A stretch of 64,000 nt of DNA from Lyngbya sp. PCC 8106 (GCF_000169095.1 NZ_AAVU01000015.1:62001-126000); one strand, 5' to 3'. Positions 9,147 through 18,648 are shown, counted from the first letter of the stretch. Translations and numbers: made by a program. The notes: generated by a model from the letters alone, not told the origin.

Positions 9147-10568
9147 CTAGAAACGAGAAAAATAATCCTTTAAATCTTGAGAAACTTGACTCGCCAGAAA
9201 ATACATCCCGAACAAGTTTGGTAATGCCATTGTCAGATACATCGCATCACTAAATTGAATCACAGAACTGGGGTTCGCAACAGATCCCATAAAAATCGCC
9301 AGTAAAAATAGAAGTTTATAAATAATCGCTGTGCGACTTCCTAATAAATATTCCCAACAAAGTTGACCATAATAGCCCCAGGAAATCATCGTCGAAAAGG
9401 CAAATAAAAACACGGCCAAAGCCAAAACATAAGGAAAACCAGGAATAACTGTAGAAAATGCCGCAGACGTTAATTCAGAACCGCCTAAACTTGAAAATTC
9501 AGGATTGTGATCAGCACCCGTGAGAATAATCACTAAAGCAGTCAAATTACAAACAATAATCGTATCAATAAAAGGTTCTAAAACTGCAACAATCCCTTCC
9601 CGAACAGGTTCATCCGTTTTAGCTGCTGAATGGGCGATCGCTGCAATTCCTAACCCCGCTTCGTTAGAAAAAGCCGAACGTCTAAAGCCCTGAATAATCG
9701 CCCCTAACGTTCCTCCCGTTGCTGCTTTAAAACTAAACGCACTGGTAAAAATTGTGGTAATTGCAGCCGGAATTGCGGTAAAATGAGTTAATATGACATA
9801 AGCTGCGCCCAAAATATATATCCCACACATAAACGGTACAATTGTCGCCGCCACCGAAGCAATCCGACGAATCCCGCCCAAAATTACTAACCCCACTAAA
9901 AATACCATTAAAATCCCATAAATCCAGCCCTGTTCTGCTATGATTGGAATAACCTGAGCAACCCCAACTTTAGACTGATTGGATTGATAAATACTCGAAC
10001 TTCCTAACGCCCCACAAATCGCTAAAATTGCAAATAAAATGGCTAAAATTCTTCCGAGTTGCGGTTGACCTATTTTAGCTAAACCCTCGGATAGATAATA
10101 CATCGGCCCTCCTGCAACTGTTCCATCTGGCTTAACTAAGCGGTATTTTTGACCTAAAGTACACTCAACAAATTTAGTGGTCATTCCTAAAAAGCCCGCC
10201 AACGTTAACCAAAAACAAGCCCCAGGCCCTCCTAAACGAATAGCAATTGCAACTCCCGCAATATTCCCCAGTCCAACAGTTGCAGATAAAGCCGTTGCCA
10301 AGGCTTGAAAATGGGAAACTTCCCCCACTTCATTCGGGTTATCGTATTTTCCCCGAACAATATCTATGGCGTGTTTAAATGCCCGAATATTAACAAACCT
10401 CATCCAAACTGTAAAAATAGCCCCGCCAGAAATCAACCACAGAACAATTAAGGGCATTCCACCAATCTCAAAAAAGATGATATCATTAATCAGTTTGAGA
10501 ACTTGGGAAAAGCTGGCTGAAAGATAATCCAGAGCATTTATGTCAGTTTTAATGAAATTAATTTGCAC
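9147..10568 (-). CDS. Alanine/glycine:cation symporter (AgcS) family protein
   Basis: The protein of about 473 residues has around ten hydrophobic segments and AgcS-family signatures: ALSATVGLGNIAGVAIAI (about 92-110), AGGPMYYL, GFRRSAFSNEAGLG and FSTMISWGYYGQ. Members import alanine or glycine with Na+. The start is uncertain. I chose the GTG at 10568, which has an AGG upstream; a TTG 21 bp further upstream (10589) would add seven residues. The gene stands alone, with no terminator recognised. Confidence 0.9.
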   Translation of the reverse strand: MQINFIKTDINALDYLSASFSQVLKLINDIIFFEIGGMPLIVLWLISGGAIFTVWMRFVNIRAFKHAIDIVRGKYDNPNEVGEVSHFQALATALSATVGLGNIAGVAIAIRLGGPGACFWLTLAGFLGMTTKFVECTLGQKYRLVKPDGTVAGGPMYYLSEGLAKIGQPQLGRILAILFAILAICGALGSSSIYQSNQSKVGVAQVIPIIAEQGWIYGILMVFLVGLVILGGIRRIASVAATIVPFMCGIYILGAAYVILTHFTAIPAAITTIFTSAFSFKAATGGTLGAIIQGFRRSAFSNEAGLGIAAIAHSAAKTDEPVREGIVAVLEPFIDTIIVCNLTALVIILTGADHNPEFSSLGGSELTSAAFSTVIPGFPYVLALAVFLFAFSTMISWGYYGQLCWEYLLGSRTAIIYKLLFLLAIFMGSVANPSSVIQFSDAMYLTMALPNLFGMYFLASQVSQDLKDYFSRF

Positions 10569-10658
10569 AATAATTCGCCTAAATACCAATCAATAATATA
10601 ACAGTAAATGACGTAAAAAAAGCATCTTAACTGTGAACAAAAGGTAAAACTGAAAACA

Positions 10659-10708
10659 CTGGTCACTGTTCACTGGTCACTGTAAAGGCGCAAGCCTTGC
10701 GCCCCTAC
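10659..10708. repeat. Dispersed repeats: CTGGTCACTGT direct repeat plus GGCGCAAG palindrome
   Basis: CTGGTCACTGT occurs twice, 13 bp apart. It is followed by a palindrome (GGCGCAA-GCC-TTGCGCC, 10687-10703) and CCCTAC. Both types resemble short dispersed repeats common in cyanobacterial intergenic regions. The hairpin lies just beyond the 3' end of the DUF3370 remnant and could act as a terminator, but it has no T-tract on the minus strand. Confidence 0.6.
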
Positions 10709-10716
10709 GAGTTGAA

Positions 10717-12151
10717 TTATTTAGAGGTTTTATCGAGGGTTTGAACGGTTAAAACTTGCGGTGGAGTTGCATCGGGGGGATAACGAAAATCAACTTGAAC
10801 CATTCGTTTTTCCTGGGGTTTTAATGTGACTGTTAACAACGGTTCAACCTGTTGACCTCGACGTTGCCACAAGTGAACATAACGAGTTATGGTTTTATTC
10901 TGTTCATTCCGATAACGTAACCGTACTGTTCCCCGAAAATAGGGAAAATCCCAAGACGGTTGACGAAACATTAACCCGCCTTGTGAAAGACGTTCTTCTT
11001 TGTTGGGAGTTGCCAAGGTTAACGTTACCGTTTGCGGGGTATTCGTGGGGTTCAATAAGGGTAATTTCAAATCATAATGTAACCCATAATTTCCATGAGA
11101 CTCATAGGCTGTATCGGGATATCGAACTAATAATTTTGCCGCCTGAACTTGTTTCGTTCCCAAGGTTCCCGCCCGAACTGTACTAATTACATAAGAAAAT
11201 CTTTTTCCAACTACAGGAATTGTTAAAGTCTCTTGACCCTCATCGGCTAAATTCGCCACCCACTGCGAACCCTGCTGAACCCCCGCTACTCGACTATAAA
11301 TTAACTCACCCCCAACTTGATCGGGAGGAGTTGGTATTTTATCGCGAGGTTGTGCTAAAGTTTCTCTGTTGAGTAATTGTTGCCACTCAACTAAAGTCGG
11401 GGCAATCTCTCTACCGTCCGGGTGTGACTTCGCGTACATGGCTAAACTGGCAACATAAACCCCAGCAGGGGAATTGGGTGTATCGCCCCGGCTGTTTAAT
11501 TTCATAAAGGTAGAACGACCATTTACCGGACGTTCTAAGCCTTTAACCGGAATGGGATGATTGAGTAACATTCGACTTTCCCCAGGCGGAATAACCAACT
11601 TTTCAGGAAAACCCACTTGTCGAACCCCTCGTAAAACGGTATCTACAGCCCGAATACCCGGGCCAGAATAAACCTCTCCTTTCGGGTTTTCACTCAGAGG
11701 TGGTTTCTGTTTAAATGGTGCGTCTGGTTCCATTAGATAACTCGCCGCTGCTAAAATATCGAGTGTTACTTTTTCTGTTCCGGGGTTATTAACAATTATT
11801 CCTAAATATAGGGTTTTTGACTCCGGTGGGGTATGAACAAAATGATGGGCAAAGAGTTAAAACTTGCCGCTAAAAGGATAGTTTAAATGGGCTTGCGCGT
11901 ACCGCTTTTCCGTTCGTTGGAAAGGTGGAAAGTAAAATTCCTTCTTTTTTGACCCACTCAGGACTATTGCTGTTAAACATCGGAATATTATCCGGTTTTC
12001 CGGGTAACGGACGCACTTCACCGGGCTGAATAATCACTTCTGGAGTCGCTGCTTGTAAGGTATCTGGTTGGGCTTCCATCTTGAGAAATAAGCCACAACC
12101 ACTACACAAGGTTAACGCGACAACAATAATAGAAACAACAGGATTTTTCAT
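10717..12151 (-). pseudogene. DUF3370-family secreted protein gene, disrupted by a frameshift and a stop
   Basis: Two minus-strand frames (11870-12151 and 10717-11733) together make one DUF3370 protein. The first holds a signal-like hydrophobic N-terminus and PGKPDNIPMFNSNSPEWVKKEG; the second the remainder. Deleting one base at about 11905 would restore the frame from NGK into RYAQAHLNYPFSGKF. There an in-frame TAA (11857-11859) replaces the Asp expected in KFDLFAHHF. After it the frame stays open through HTPPESKTLYLGIIVNN into the second part. Two independent lesions make decay more likely than a single sequencing error. The function of DUF3370 is unknown. Confidence 0.85.
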
Positions 12152-12175
12152 GGGTTCTGAACCGTTGAGATATTG

Positions 12176-12239
12176 TAGGGTGCATCAGACCGTTAAAATA
12201 TTATTCCTAGAATAGACCTTTAGATCTGATGCACCCTAC
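12176..12239. repeat. REP-like hairpin (GTAGGTGCATCAGA...TCTGATGCACCCTAC)
   Basis: This is a 64-bp unit with inverted ends matching GTAGGGTGCATCAGA and its complement; the left arm lacks one G. It is one of three hairpins upstream of the RAYT gene. It shares its arms with the tandem array downstream, so these are the probable substrates of that transposase. Confidence 0.8.
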
Positions 12240-12298
12240 CAATTAATAGAATATGCTTTCATTAAATGACGATTACCGGATGATTTTTGCACCTCCTC

Positions 12299-12364
12299 GG
12301 TTGGGTGAATCTCCAAATTAATCTCGGGTGATATGATTAACTTTTCAGTCTGATGAACCCCAAA
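12299..12364. repeat. Degenerate REP-like hairpin
   Basis: The arms TTGGGTGAATC and GTCTGATGAACCCCAA are diverged versions of the flanking hairpins, with similar spacing. This is an older copy lying between the two better-preserved units. Confidence 0.5.
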
Positions 12365-12374
12365 TAAACATCCT

Positions 12375-12438
12375 GTAGGGTGCATCAGAAAATTAATTGA
12401 AGATTGTATAATCAACGTTTCCATCTGATGCACCCTAC
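12375..12438. repeat. REP-like hairpin just upstream of the RAYT gene
   Basis: GTAGGGTGCATCAGA and TCTGATGCACCCTAC (or nearly so) close a 64-bp unit that ends 34 bp before the RAYT start. The arms match the other hairpins of this locus and the pair at 37.0-37.2 kb. Confidence 0.85.
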
Positions 12439-12472
12439 GAATATAATAGTTTTAGCTTCTATTTTTTCCATT

Positions 12473-13024
12473 ATGCCAAACTATCGCAGATTAGTTATAC
12501 CAGGTGCAACTTATTTTTTTACCCATGTTACTTATAAAAGAGTACCTTGGTTATGTAGTGATATCGGTCGAGAAACTTTACGCAAAGGTTTCCAAAGGTT
12601 ACAAAACTTATATCCATTTTCTCTAGATGCAATTGTACTTTTACCCGATCATTTTCATTGTATTTTAACTCTCCCAGAAAACGATAGTAATTATACGGTT
12701 CGTTGGCGTTATTTAAAAAGTTTTGTCAGTCGCAGTTGCGGACATAAATTGCAAATCAAAGCAGAGCTTAGTGTTTCTGGCAAAAAACGTCACGAAAAGA
12801 ATTTATGGCAAAGGCGATATTGGGAACATTTAATCCGAGACGAAAAAGACTTTAGTAATCACTGTGATTACATTCATTATAATCCTGTAAAACATGGTTT
12901 ATGTCAATCCCCTAAAGATTGGAAATATTCTAGCTTTCACCGCTTTGTTCAGCAAGGAATTTATCCGACCGATTGGGGTGCAAATGAATCTATTAATATT
13001 CCTAAAAACATCGGCAATGAATAA
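12473..13024 (+). CDS. REP-associated tyrosine transposase (RAYT), Y1/IS200-like
   Basis: This 183-residue protein starts MPNYRRLVIPGATYFFTHVT. It has the metal-binding H-x-H motif LLPDHFHCIL (about residues 59-68) and the catalytic tyrosine region HCDYIHYNPVKHGL (about 131-144), the hallmarks of Y1 HUH transposases. The RAYT sequence NPVKHGL is intact. An in-frame ATG upstream (in the hairpin at 12404) is not used in this call because it translates repeat DNA. Hairpins lie on both sides, which is the REPtron layout in which RAYTs act on REP hairpins in single-stranded DNA. Confidence 0.92.
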   Translation: MPNYRRLVIPGATYFFTHVTYKRVPWLCSDIGRETLRKGFQRLQNLYPFSLDAIVLLPDHFHCILTLPENDSNYTVRWRYLKSFVSRSCGHKLQIKAELSVSGKKRHEKNLWQRRYWEHLIRDEKDFSNHCDYIHYNPVKHGLCQSPKDWKYSSFHRFVQQGIYPTDWGANESINIPKNIGNE

Positions 13025-13039
13025 ATAAGTCTCTAGTCT

Positions 13040-13650
13040 GTAGAGTGCATCAGATTTAAAAGTTAATTGAATCATTACCAACTTAACGGTCTGAGGCACC
13101 ATTTTTCAAATAAGTTTGTAGGGTGCATCAGATTTAAAAGTTAATTGAATGATCACCAACTTAACGGTCTGATGCACCATTTTTCAAATAAGTTTGTAGG
13201 GTGCATCAGATTTAAAAGTGAATTGAATGATCACCAACTTAACGGTCTGAGGCACCATTTTTTAAATAAGTTTGTAGGGTGCATCAGATTTAAAAGTGAA
13301 TTGAATGATCACCAACTTAACGGTCTGAGGCACCATTTTTTAAATAAGTTTGTAGGGTGCATCAGATTTAAAAGTGAATTGAATGATCACCAACTTAACG
13401 GTCTGAGGCACCATTTTTTAAATAAGTTTGTAGGGTGCATCAGATTTAAAAGTGAATTGAATGATCACCAACTTAACGGTCTGAGGCACCATTTTTTAAA
13501 TAAGTTTGTAGGGTGCATCAGATTTAAAAGTGAATTGGATGCTAACTAACTTAACGGTCTGAGGCACCATTTTTTAAATAAGTTTGTAGGGTGCATCAGA
13601 TTTAAAAGTGAATTGGATGCTAACTAACTTAACGGTCTGATGCACCCTAC
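13040..13650. repeat. Tandem array of eight 78-bp REP-like units
   Basis: Units start at 13040, 13118, 13196, 13274, 13352, 13430, 13508 and 13586, exactly 78 bp apart; the last is cut at 65 bp. Each unit has a left arm GTAGGGTGCATCAGA, about 35 bp of loop, a right arm TCTGAGGCACC or TCTGATGCACC, then a T/A-rich spacer. The outer ends, GTAGAGTGCATCAG and CTGATGCACCCTAC, pair with each other. Internal copies share a T-to-G change in the right arm, which suggests spread by unequal recombination. Because 78 is divisible by three, one frame stays open as 26-residue repeats (13145-13549, TTG start, no ribosome site); I regard it as non-coding. The rest of 13025-13730 holds nothing else I recognise. 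Confidence 0.95.
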
Positions 13651-13730
13651 AGAATATTATGATGCACATAAAATCAAAACAATGATAAAATAAAATTAAT
13701 TTTATCCATAAATTAGACATTTTTACTCTG

Positions 13731-14291
13731 ATGTTAGTTCAACAATTAAAACGACGGTTTACCATTTCCGAATATCATCAAATGGCAGAAGTGGGAATTC
13801 TAACGCCCAGCGATCGCGTTGAACTCATTAACGGAGAAATTTTGGAAATGTCACCCATTGGAAAACGTCATGCAGCTTGTGTAAATCGGTTAAATCAGTT
13901 ATTTTCTCAAACATTAGGCGATCGCATTTTGATGAGTGTTCAAAATCCAATATTACTGAATAATTTATCCGAACCGCAACCCGATATTGCATTACTCCAA
14001 CCCCGAACCGATTTTTATGCGTCAGGACATCCTCAACCTGCTGATATTTTTTTAATTTTAGAAGTAGCCGATAGTAGTATAAACTATGATCAAGAGGTGA
14101 AAATTCCCCTTTATAGTGCCAGTGGAATAACCGAAGTATGGTTAATTGATTTGAATCAAAATACTTTGCAAGTTTATCAACAACCCACTCCAAGCAACTA
14201 TCAGATCATTCAACAATTTCAACCCGAAAACAGCCTATCTTCTCTCGCCTTTCCCGAAATTAATTTTCGAGTTGATCAGATGATTTTATAA
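13731..14291 (+). CDS. Uma2-family (DUF820) putative endonuclease
   Basis: This 186-residue protein has the order typical of Uma2/DUF820 proteins: FTISEYHQMAEVGIL, DRVELINGEILEMSP (Glu of the PD-(D/E)XK-like fold, about residues 29-43), EPQPDIALL (about 82-90) and ILEVADSS..YD...K (about 108-124). These families are greatly expanded in cyanobacteria; nuclease activity is predicted from fold and mostly untested. It stands alone between the repeat array and alaS. Confidence 0.9.
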   Translation: MLVQQLKRRFTISEYHQMAEVGILTPSDRVELINGEILEMSPIGKRHAACVNRLNQLFSQTLGDRILMSVQNPILLNNLSEPQPDIALLQPRTDFYASGHPQPADIFLILEVADSSINYDQEVKIPLYSASGITEVWLIDLNQNTLQVYQQPTPSNYQIIQQFQPENSLSSLAFPEINFRVDQMIL

Positions 14292-14431
14292 TTGAATTGA
14301 GAAAAATTTAAAATTCAGCAAAACCAGACTCACGAAAGGTCAGTTACAGGACTACAATAGAGATTACACGATTTACGGGTATTAAAATTCTTTTACCCGA
14401 TATTATTGCACTGTATTGACCTTTAGCGATT

Positions 14432-17107
14432 ATGTCTTTTTCTCCACAGTCTCTTAGCGGTTCAGAAATTCGGCAAAAATTCCTTAACTTCTATGCCGAA
14501 CGGGGTCATAAAATTATGCCCAGCGCTTCCTTAGTTCCAGAAGATCCGACGGTACTTTTAACCATCGCCGGAATGTTGCCTTTTAAACCCATTTTCCTCG
14601 GACAACGCCCTCCAGAAGTTCCTCGCGCCACCACCTCGCAAAAATGTATCCGTACCAACGACATCGAAAATGTGGGACGCACCGCCCGCCATCACACGTT
14701 TTTTGAAATGTTGGGCAATTTTAGCTTTGGTGATTATTTTAAAACACAAGCGATCGCCTGGGGTTGGGAATTGTCAACTGAAGTTTTTGGTTTACCCCCC
14801 GAACGTTTGGTGGTGAGTGTGTTTGAAGATGATGACGAAGCCTTTGAAATATGGCGCGATGAAATAGGCATTCCCGCCCACCGCATCCAACGCATGGGAG
14901 AAGACGACAACTTTTGGAAGTCCGGCCCGACGGGTCCCTGCGGCCCTTGTTCGGAAATTTACTATGATTTTCATCCCGAACTCGGTGACGATAAGATTGA
15001 CTTAGAAGATGATACCCGGTTTATCGAGTTTTATAACTTGGTTTTCATGCAGTATAACCGGGATGCAGAGGGAAATCTGACCCCATTACAAAACAAAAAT
15101 ATTGACACAGGAATGGGGTTGGAACGAATGGCGCAAATTCTCCAAAGTGTTCCCAATAATTACGAAACAGACTTAATTTTTCCCATTATTAAAACGGCAG
15201 CCGATATAGCGGGAATTGACTACAAAAAAAGTGACAAGAAAACTCAAGTTTCACTGAAGGTAATTGGCGATCATGTGCGGGCTGTAGTTCATCTAATTAC
15301 TGATGGGGTAACAGCATCTAATATTGGTCGCGGTTATATTCTCAGACGGTTAATTCGGCGGGTTGTTCGGCATGGGCGGTTAATTGGAATTGAGGGAGAA
15401 TTTACCACCAAAGTTGCAGAAACGGCTATTCGTTTGTCTGAAGAAGTTTATCCTCAAACTCGTGAACGAGAAACGGTAATTAAAGCAGAATTACAACGAG
15501 AAGAAGAACGGTTCTTGGAAACCTTAGAACGAGGGGAAAAGCTGTTAACTGATATCATCGAAAAAGCCATTAGTAAGGAAATCCCCCCTCAGTCCCCCCT
15601 TAGTAAGGGGGGTGGGATGATATCGGGGAAAGATGCGTTTGTTTTATATGATACCTATGGTTTCCCCTTAGAATTAACTCAAGAAATTGCCGAAGAAAGT
15701 GGCTTAACGGTGGATGTTTCTGGGTTTGAAGTCGAGATGGAAGAACAACGGAATCGTTCTAAAGATGCCCATGAAACGATTGATTTAACCGTTCAGGGTA
15801 GTTTAGATAAACTAGCAGAAAATATTCATCCAACTGCATTTCTGGGCTACTCTGAACTCGTTTCGGAAGCGGTAGTAAAAGTGATATTAATTGAAGGAAA
15901 ATCGGTGGAGTCGGCTGAGGCGGGAACAAAGGTGCAAATTGTTCTCGATCAAACACCTTTTTATGCAGAGTCGGGCGGACAAATTGGCGATCGCGGTTTT
16001 CTCAGTTTTGGGGATACGGTGGTTCGGGTAAAAGATGTTCAAAAAGAGTCGAATATCTTCATTCATTTGGGTAAAGTTGAACGGGGAATATTAACCGTTG
16101 GGATGACTGTAAATGCTCAAATTGATCGGGCTTGTCGGCGTCGCGCCCAGGCTAATCATACCGCAACTCACCTATTACAATCGGCGTTAAAATTAATTGT
16201 TGATCCGACTATTTCTCAGGCGGGTTCTTTGGTATCTTTTGAACGCCTGCGGTTTGATTTTAATTGTCCCCGTTCGTTGACGCCAGAAGAGGTTCAACAA
16301 GTCGAAGATCAGGTGAATAGTTGGATCGCAGAAGCACACCCGGCTATTGTTGCAGAAATGCCTCTAGAAGACGCTAAAAACAAGGGTGCAACGGCGATGT
16401 TTGGGGAGAAATATTCTGATGTTGTGCGAGTGGTTGATTATGCAGGAGTCTCGATGGAATTATGCGGCGGAACTCATGTGAATAATACCGCAGAAATTGG
16501 CTTGTTTAAAATTGTCAGTGAGACGGGTATTTCTTCGGGTATTCGTCGCATTGAAGCAGTGGCGGGACAGTCGGTTTTAGACTATCTAAAAGTGCGGGAT
16601 AATGTGGTGAAAGAGTTGGGCGATCGCTTTAAAGCCAAGCCGGAAGAATTACCGGAACGGATCACGAATTTGCAAAATGAGTTAAAAGCAACTCAGAAAC
16701 AATTGGAAGCGGCTAAAGGAGAACTCGCGATCGCAAAATCCGATCAATTGTTAGCAGAAGCAGAAACAATTGGAGATATTAAAATACTCGTTGCGGAACT
16801 TCCTGGTGTTGATGCAGACTCCTTAAAAAAGGCTGCGGAACGGTTGCAACAAAAGTTAGGAGAAAGTGCGGTTGTATTAGGTTCATCGCCGGAAGAAGGG
16901 AAAGTTAGTTTAGTTGCGGCGTTTAGTGCAAAAGTTCACAAAGAGAAGAAGTTACAAGCCGGAAAGTTCATCGGAAATATCGCTAAAATTTGTGGCGGTG
17001 GCGGTGGCGGGCGTCCGAATTTTGCCCAAGCAGGAGGACGAGATGCGAGTAAATTATCAGAGGCGTTAGATACTGCAAAAACTCAGTTAGTTGAGGGGTT
17101 GAAGTAG
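14432..17107 (+). CDS. alaS: Alanyl-tRNA synthetase, with a small in-frame repeat insertion
   Basis: This 891-residue enzyme charges tRNA-Ala. It has the class II core ([19 protein letters not shown] start, [20 protein letters not shown]), the editing domain with [11 protein letters not shown] (about residues 576-586) and CGGTHV (about 684-689), and the C-terminal glycine-rich [15 protein letters not shown] (about 851-865). Near residue 385 it reads [17 protein letters not shown], where relatives have a short charged loop. That part is encoded by a dispersed palindromic repeat (see the repeat at 15577). The frame is intact, so the protein is probably functional. Confidence 0.97.
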   Translation: MSFSPQSLSGSEIRQKFLNFYAERGHKIMPSASLVPEDPTVLLTIAGMLPFKPIFLGQRPPEVPRATTSQKCIRTNDIENVGRTARHHTFFEMLGNFSFGDYFKTQAIAWGWELSTEVFGLPPERLVVSVFEDDDEAFEIWRDEIGIPAHRIQRMGEDDNFWKSGPTGPCGPCSEIYYDFHPELGDDKIDLEDDTRFIEFYNLVFMQYNRDAEGNLTPLQNKNIDTGMGLERMAQILQSVPNNYETDLIFPIIKTAADIAGIDYKKSDKKTQVSLKVIGDHVRAVVHLITDGVTASNIGRGYILRRLIRRVVRHGRLIGIEGEFTTKVAETAIRLSEEVYPQTRERETVIKAELQREEERFLETLERGEKLLTDIIEKAISKEIPPQSPLSKGGGMISGKDAFVLYDTYGFPLELTQEIAEESGLTVDVSGFEVEMEEQRNRSKDAHETIDLTVQGSLDKLAENIHPTAFLGYSELVSEAVVKVILIEGKSVESAEAGTKVQIVLDQTPFYAESGGQIGDRGFLSFGDTVVRVKDVQKESNIFIHLGKVERGILTVGMTVNAQIDRACRRRAQANHTATHLLQSALKLIVDPTISQAGSLVSFERLRFDFNCPRSLTPEEVQQVEDQVNSWIAEAHPAIVAEMPLEDAKNKGATAMFGEKYSDVVRVVDYAGVSMELCGGTHVNNTAEIGLFKIVSETGISSGIRRIEAVAGQSVLDYLKVRDNVVKELGDRFKAKPEELPERITNLQNELKATQKQLEAAKGELAIAKSDQLLAEAETIGDIKILVAELPGVDADSLKKAAERLQQKLGESAVVLGSSPEEGKVSLVAAFSAKVHKEKKLQAGKFIGNIAKICGGGGGGRPNFAQAGGRDASKLSEALDTAKTQLVEGLK
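15577..15620 (+). repeat. Dispersed C-rich/G-rich palindrome inserted in frame in alaS
   Basis: AATCCCCCCTCAG-type sequence, then CCCCCCTTAGTAAGGGGGG, is a near-perfect palindrome of the same family as the repeats at 34.53 and 44.53 kb. It adds roughly 10-15 codons ([12 protein letters not shown]) to a surface loop between the catalytic and editing parts of alanyl-tRNA synthetase without breaking the frame. Confidence 0.8.
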
Positions 17108-17111
17108 TTTG

Positions 17112-17136
17112 TTAGGGTGGGCAATGCCCACCTTTA
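17112..17136 (+). terminator. Hairpin after alaS (GGTGGGCAATGCCCACC)
   Basis: GGTGGGCA-A-TGCCCACC forms a perfect stem followed by TTTAAATT, 8 bp after the alaS stop. It shares the GTTAGGGTG start with a dispersed cyanobacterial repeat, so it may be both a repeat and a terminator. Confidence 0.6.
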
Positions 17137-17160
17137 AATTACAATTAAGAGAGAATAAAT

Positions 17161-17379
17161 ATGGCTTCAACTGTAAAAATCTGGTACGACAAACAAGGGG
17201 ATTTTTTAGAAGTTATTTTTTCGGATAAACCCGGATACATGAGAGAAACAGATAATGATGCCATTATGGAACGGGTCGATCAAGATGGAAATTTGTTGGG
17301 GTTTTCTGTGCTGGCGGTTAGCCGTCTTTCGGCTGATAAACCGTTAATTGCAGAGTTAATTGCTAGTGTTAAAAGTTGA
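17161..17379 (+). CDS. DUF2283 domain protein
   Basis: This 72-residue protein matches DUF2283 in length and pattern: VKIWYDKQGDFLEVIF at the start and DQDGNLLGFSVLAVSRL in the middle. The family is common in cyanobacteria, often near toxin-antitoxin genes, and has no assigned function. GAGAG about 10 nt upstream could serve as ribosome site. The C-terminal coding segment GCAGAGTTAATTGCTAGT recurs exactly 256 bp further on, after the next small gene. Confidence 0.85.
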   Translation: MASTVKIWYDKQGDFLEVIFSDKPGYMRETDNDAIMERVDQDGNLLGFSVLAVSRLSADKPLIAELIASVKS

Positions 17380-17411
17380 AGAAATGCGAGTGAGTTAAAT
17401 AAGGCGTTAGA

Positions 17412-17615
17412 ATGAGTACAACACCCAACCCAACTTTAAAACAAGTTCAAGAGTTAATTCTAAAGTTACCCATTGCCGAGCAAATTGTTCTGCTTGAAGA
17501 CTTAGAAGAAAGACTAGATACCGTTATTATGATGAACCTGGCAGAAACGGGATTTCAAGAATGGAATGACCCCGAGGAAGATATTTACAATAATCAAGAG
17601 TTAGTGCAGAGTTAA
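17412..17615 (+). CDS. Small antitoxin-like protein
   Basis: This 67-residue acidic protein begins STTPNPTLKQVQELILKLPI, continues EQIVLLEDLEERL, and has GFQEWNDPEEDIYN near the end. The pattern resembles small cyanobacterial antitoxins that usually sit before a PIN- or RelE-type toxin, but no toxin follows here. The last residues (QELVQS) read into duplicated DNA, so the natural C-terminus may have been replaced by recombination. It is probably an orphan. Confidence 0.6.
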   Translation: MSTTPNPTLKQVQELILKLPIAEQIVLLEDLEERLDTVIMMNLAETGFQEWNDPEEDIYNNQELVQS

Positions 17616-17671
17616 TTGCTAGTTTGAAAGAATTACGAAATGCTACTAAGTTAGTTGAGGGGTTGAAGTAG
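17606..17671 (+). pseudogene. Remnant of a second DUF2283-like C-terminus and alaS tail
   Basis: In one frame the segment reads AELIASLKELRNATKLVEGL and a Lys, then stop. Its start matches the DUF2283 C-terminus (AELIAS) and its end the alaS C-terminus (QLVEGLK). At DNA level 17606-17623 equals 17350-17367, and 17649-17671 equals 17085-17107. It has no start codon of its own. Confidence 0.6.
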
Positions 17672-17820
17672 TTCGTTAGGCTGGCTATTGGCTACCTTAA
17701 TTTAATTAATTATACATTAGCATATAAATTTATGTAGGTTGACAGTTTGTATAAATGCAAAATAGAATAGTAATAGTTTAATTAATTATTTTTTAAGATT
17801 AATAGAGCAGGTTTGTGTAA

Positions 17821-18648
17821 ATGATCCGAAATAATGTTCCTAGAATTGCTATTATAGTTTCCTATTACCTGTCTAGATTCGATCATAAAGCCTATAACCA
17901 ACTCCATTTTGGCAATACGGGAGAGACACATAAACAAATAGGGAACATTTTAAATGTTAAAGAATCTTCAATTAAAAACTATCGAGACATATTTGATCCT
18001 TATTATGACAATCCTCGTAGAGGTTGGGTTCAATATAAATTAGGTAGTAGCGAGAAAGAAATTATGGTCAATTTTCAGGAATTTAATTTTGAAGATATTA
18101 CTTCTCTTATCTTAGAAGTGCTAAAAAATTCTATTTTATACAGAGAGGAAGAAAACATTTATTATCTTATTAAGAAAATAAAATTCAATATACAGAGTAA
18201 TTTGTTTAAAAGTAAAAATATTACAGATGCCAATGATTACTCTGGAAAAAATATTAAACGTGAAGTGAATCAGAGGCAAGGACAGGAGCAGTTTAGACAG
18301 AAAGTTCTTGATAACTTTAGAAATCGTTGTTGTTTAACAGGTGAACAAAATATCAGATTATTAGAGGCAAGTCATATTATTCCTTGGAGTATAAGACTCG
18401 ATACACAGCTAGATCCTAGAAATGGATTGTGTCTTTCATGGATTTATCATAAATTATTTGATGAAGGTTATTTTACAATAGATAATCATTTAATAGTTCA
18501 TATTTCCAATCAATCTGTTAAATTATGTGATCTCAACAAATATTTGTTGAATATAATTAATGGGACTGAAATTCAAAAACCTATTCAATACAATATCCAT
18601 CCTGAATATTTAGAATATCATAGAAATCATATATTCAAGCATTTATGA
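17821..18648 (+). CDS. HNH endonuclease (restriction-type)
   Basis: The 275-residue protein has a C-terminal HNH domain (about residues 155-230): a QGQEQFRQKVLDNFRNRCC stretch, then LTGEQ, EASHIIPWS (metal-binding His), DPRNGLCLS (Asn) and YHKLFDEGYF (His). This pattern is typical of HNH_2-type restriction nucleases. The N-terminal 150 residues are not recognised; they include IGNILNVKESSIKNYRDIFDP, reminiscent of a DNA-binding helix-turn-helix. The gene and the 200 bp before it are more AT-rich than their neighbours and it has no methyltransferase partner, which suggests horizontal acquisition. Confidence 0.82.
   Translation: MIRNNVPRIAIIVSYYLSRFDHKAYNQLHFGNTGETHKQIGNILNVKESSIKNYRDIFDPYYDNPRRGWVQYKLGSSEKEIMVNFQEFNFEDITSLILEVLKNSILYREEENIYYLIKKIKFNIQSNLFKSKNITDANDYSGKNIKREVNQRQGQEQFRQKVLDNFRNRCCLTGEQNIRLLEASHIIPWSIRLDTQLDPRNGLCLSWIYHKLFDEGYFTIDNHLIVHISNQSVKLCDLNKYLLNIINGTEIQKPIQYNIHPEYLEYHRNHIFKHL

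Noticed and set aside
12236..12433. 65-codon minus-strand frame
   Set aside because: It is a reading of the REP-like hairpins upstream of the RAYT gene.
13145..13549. 134-codon frame of 26-residue repeats
   Set aside because: It arises because the 78-bp repeat is divisible by three. It starts at TTG, has no ribosome site, and the hairpin arms explain the sequence.
13040..13650. CRISPR array
   Set aside because: Spacers are as conserved as repeats, the period is 78 bp with no unique spacers, and no cas genes are near.
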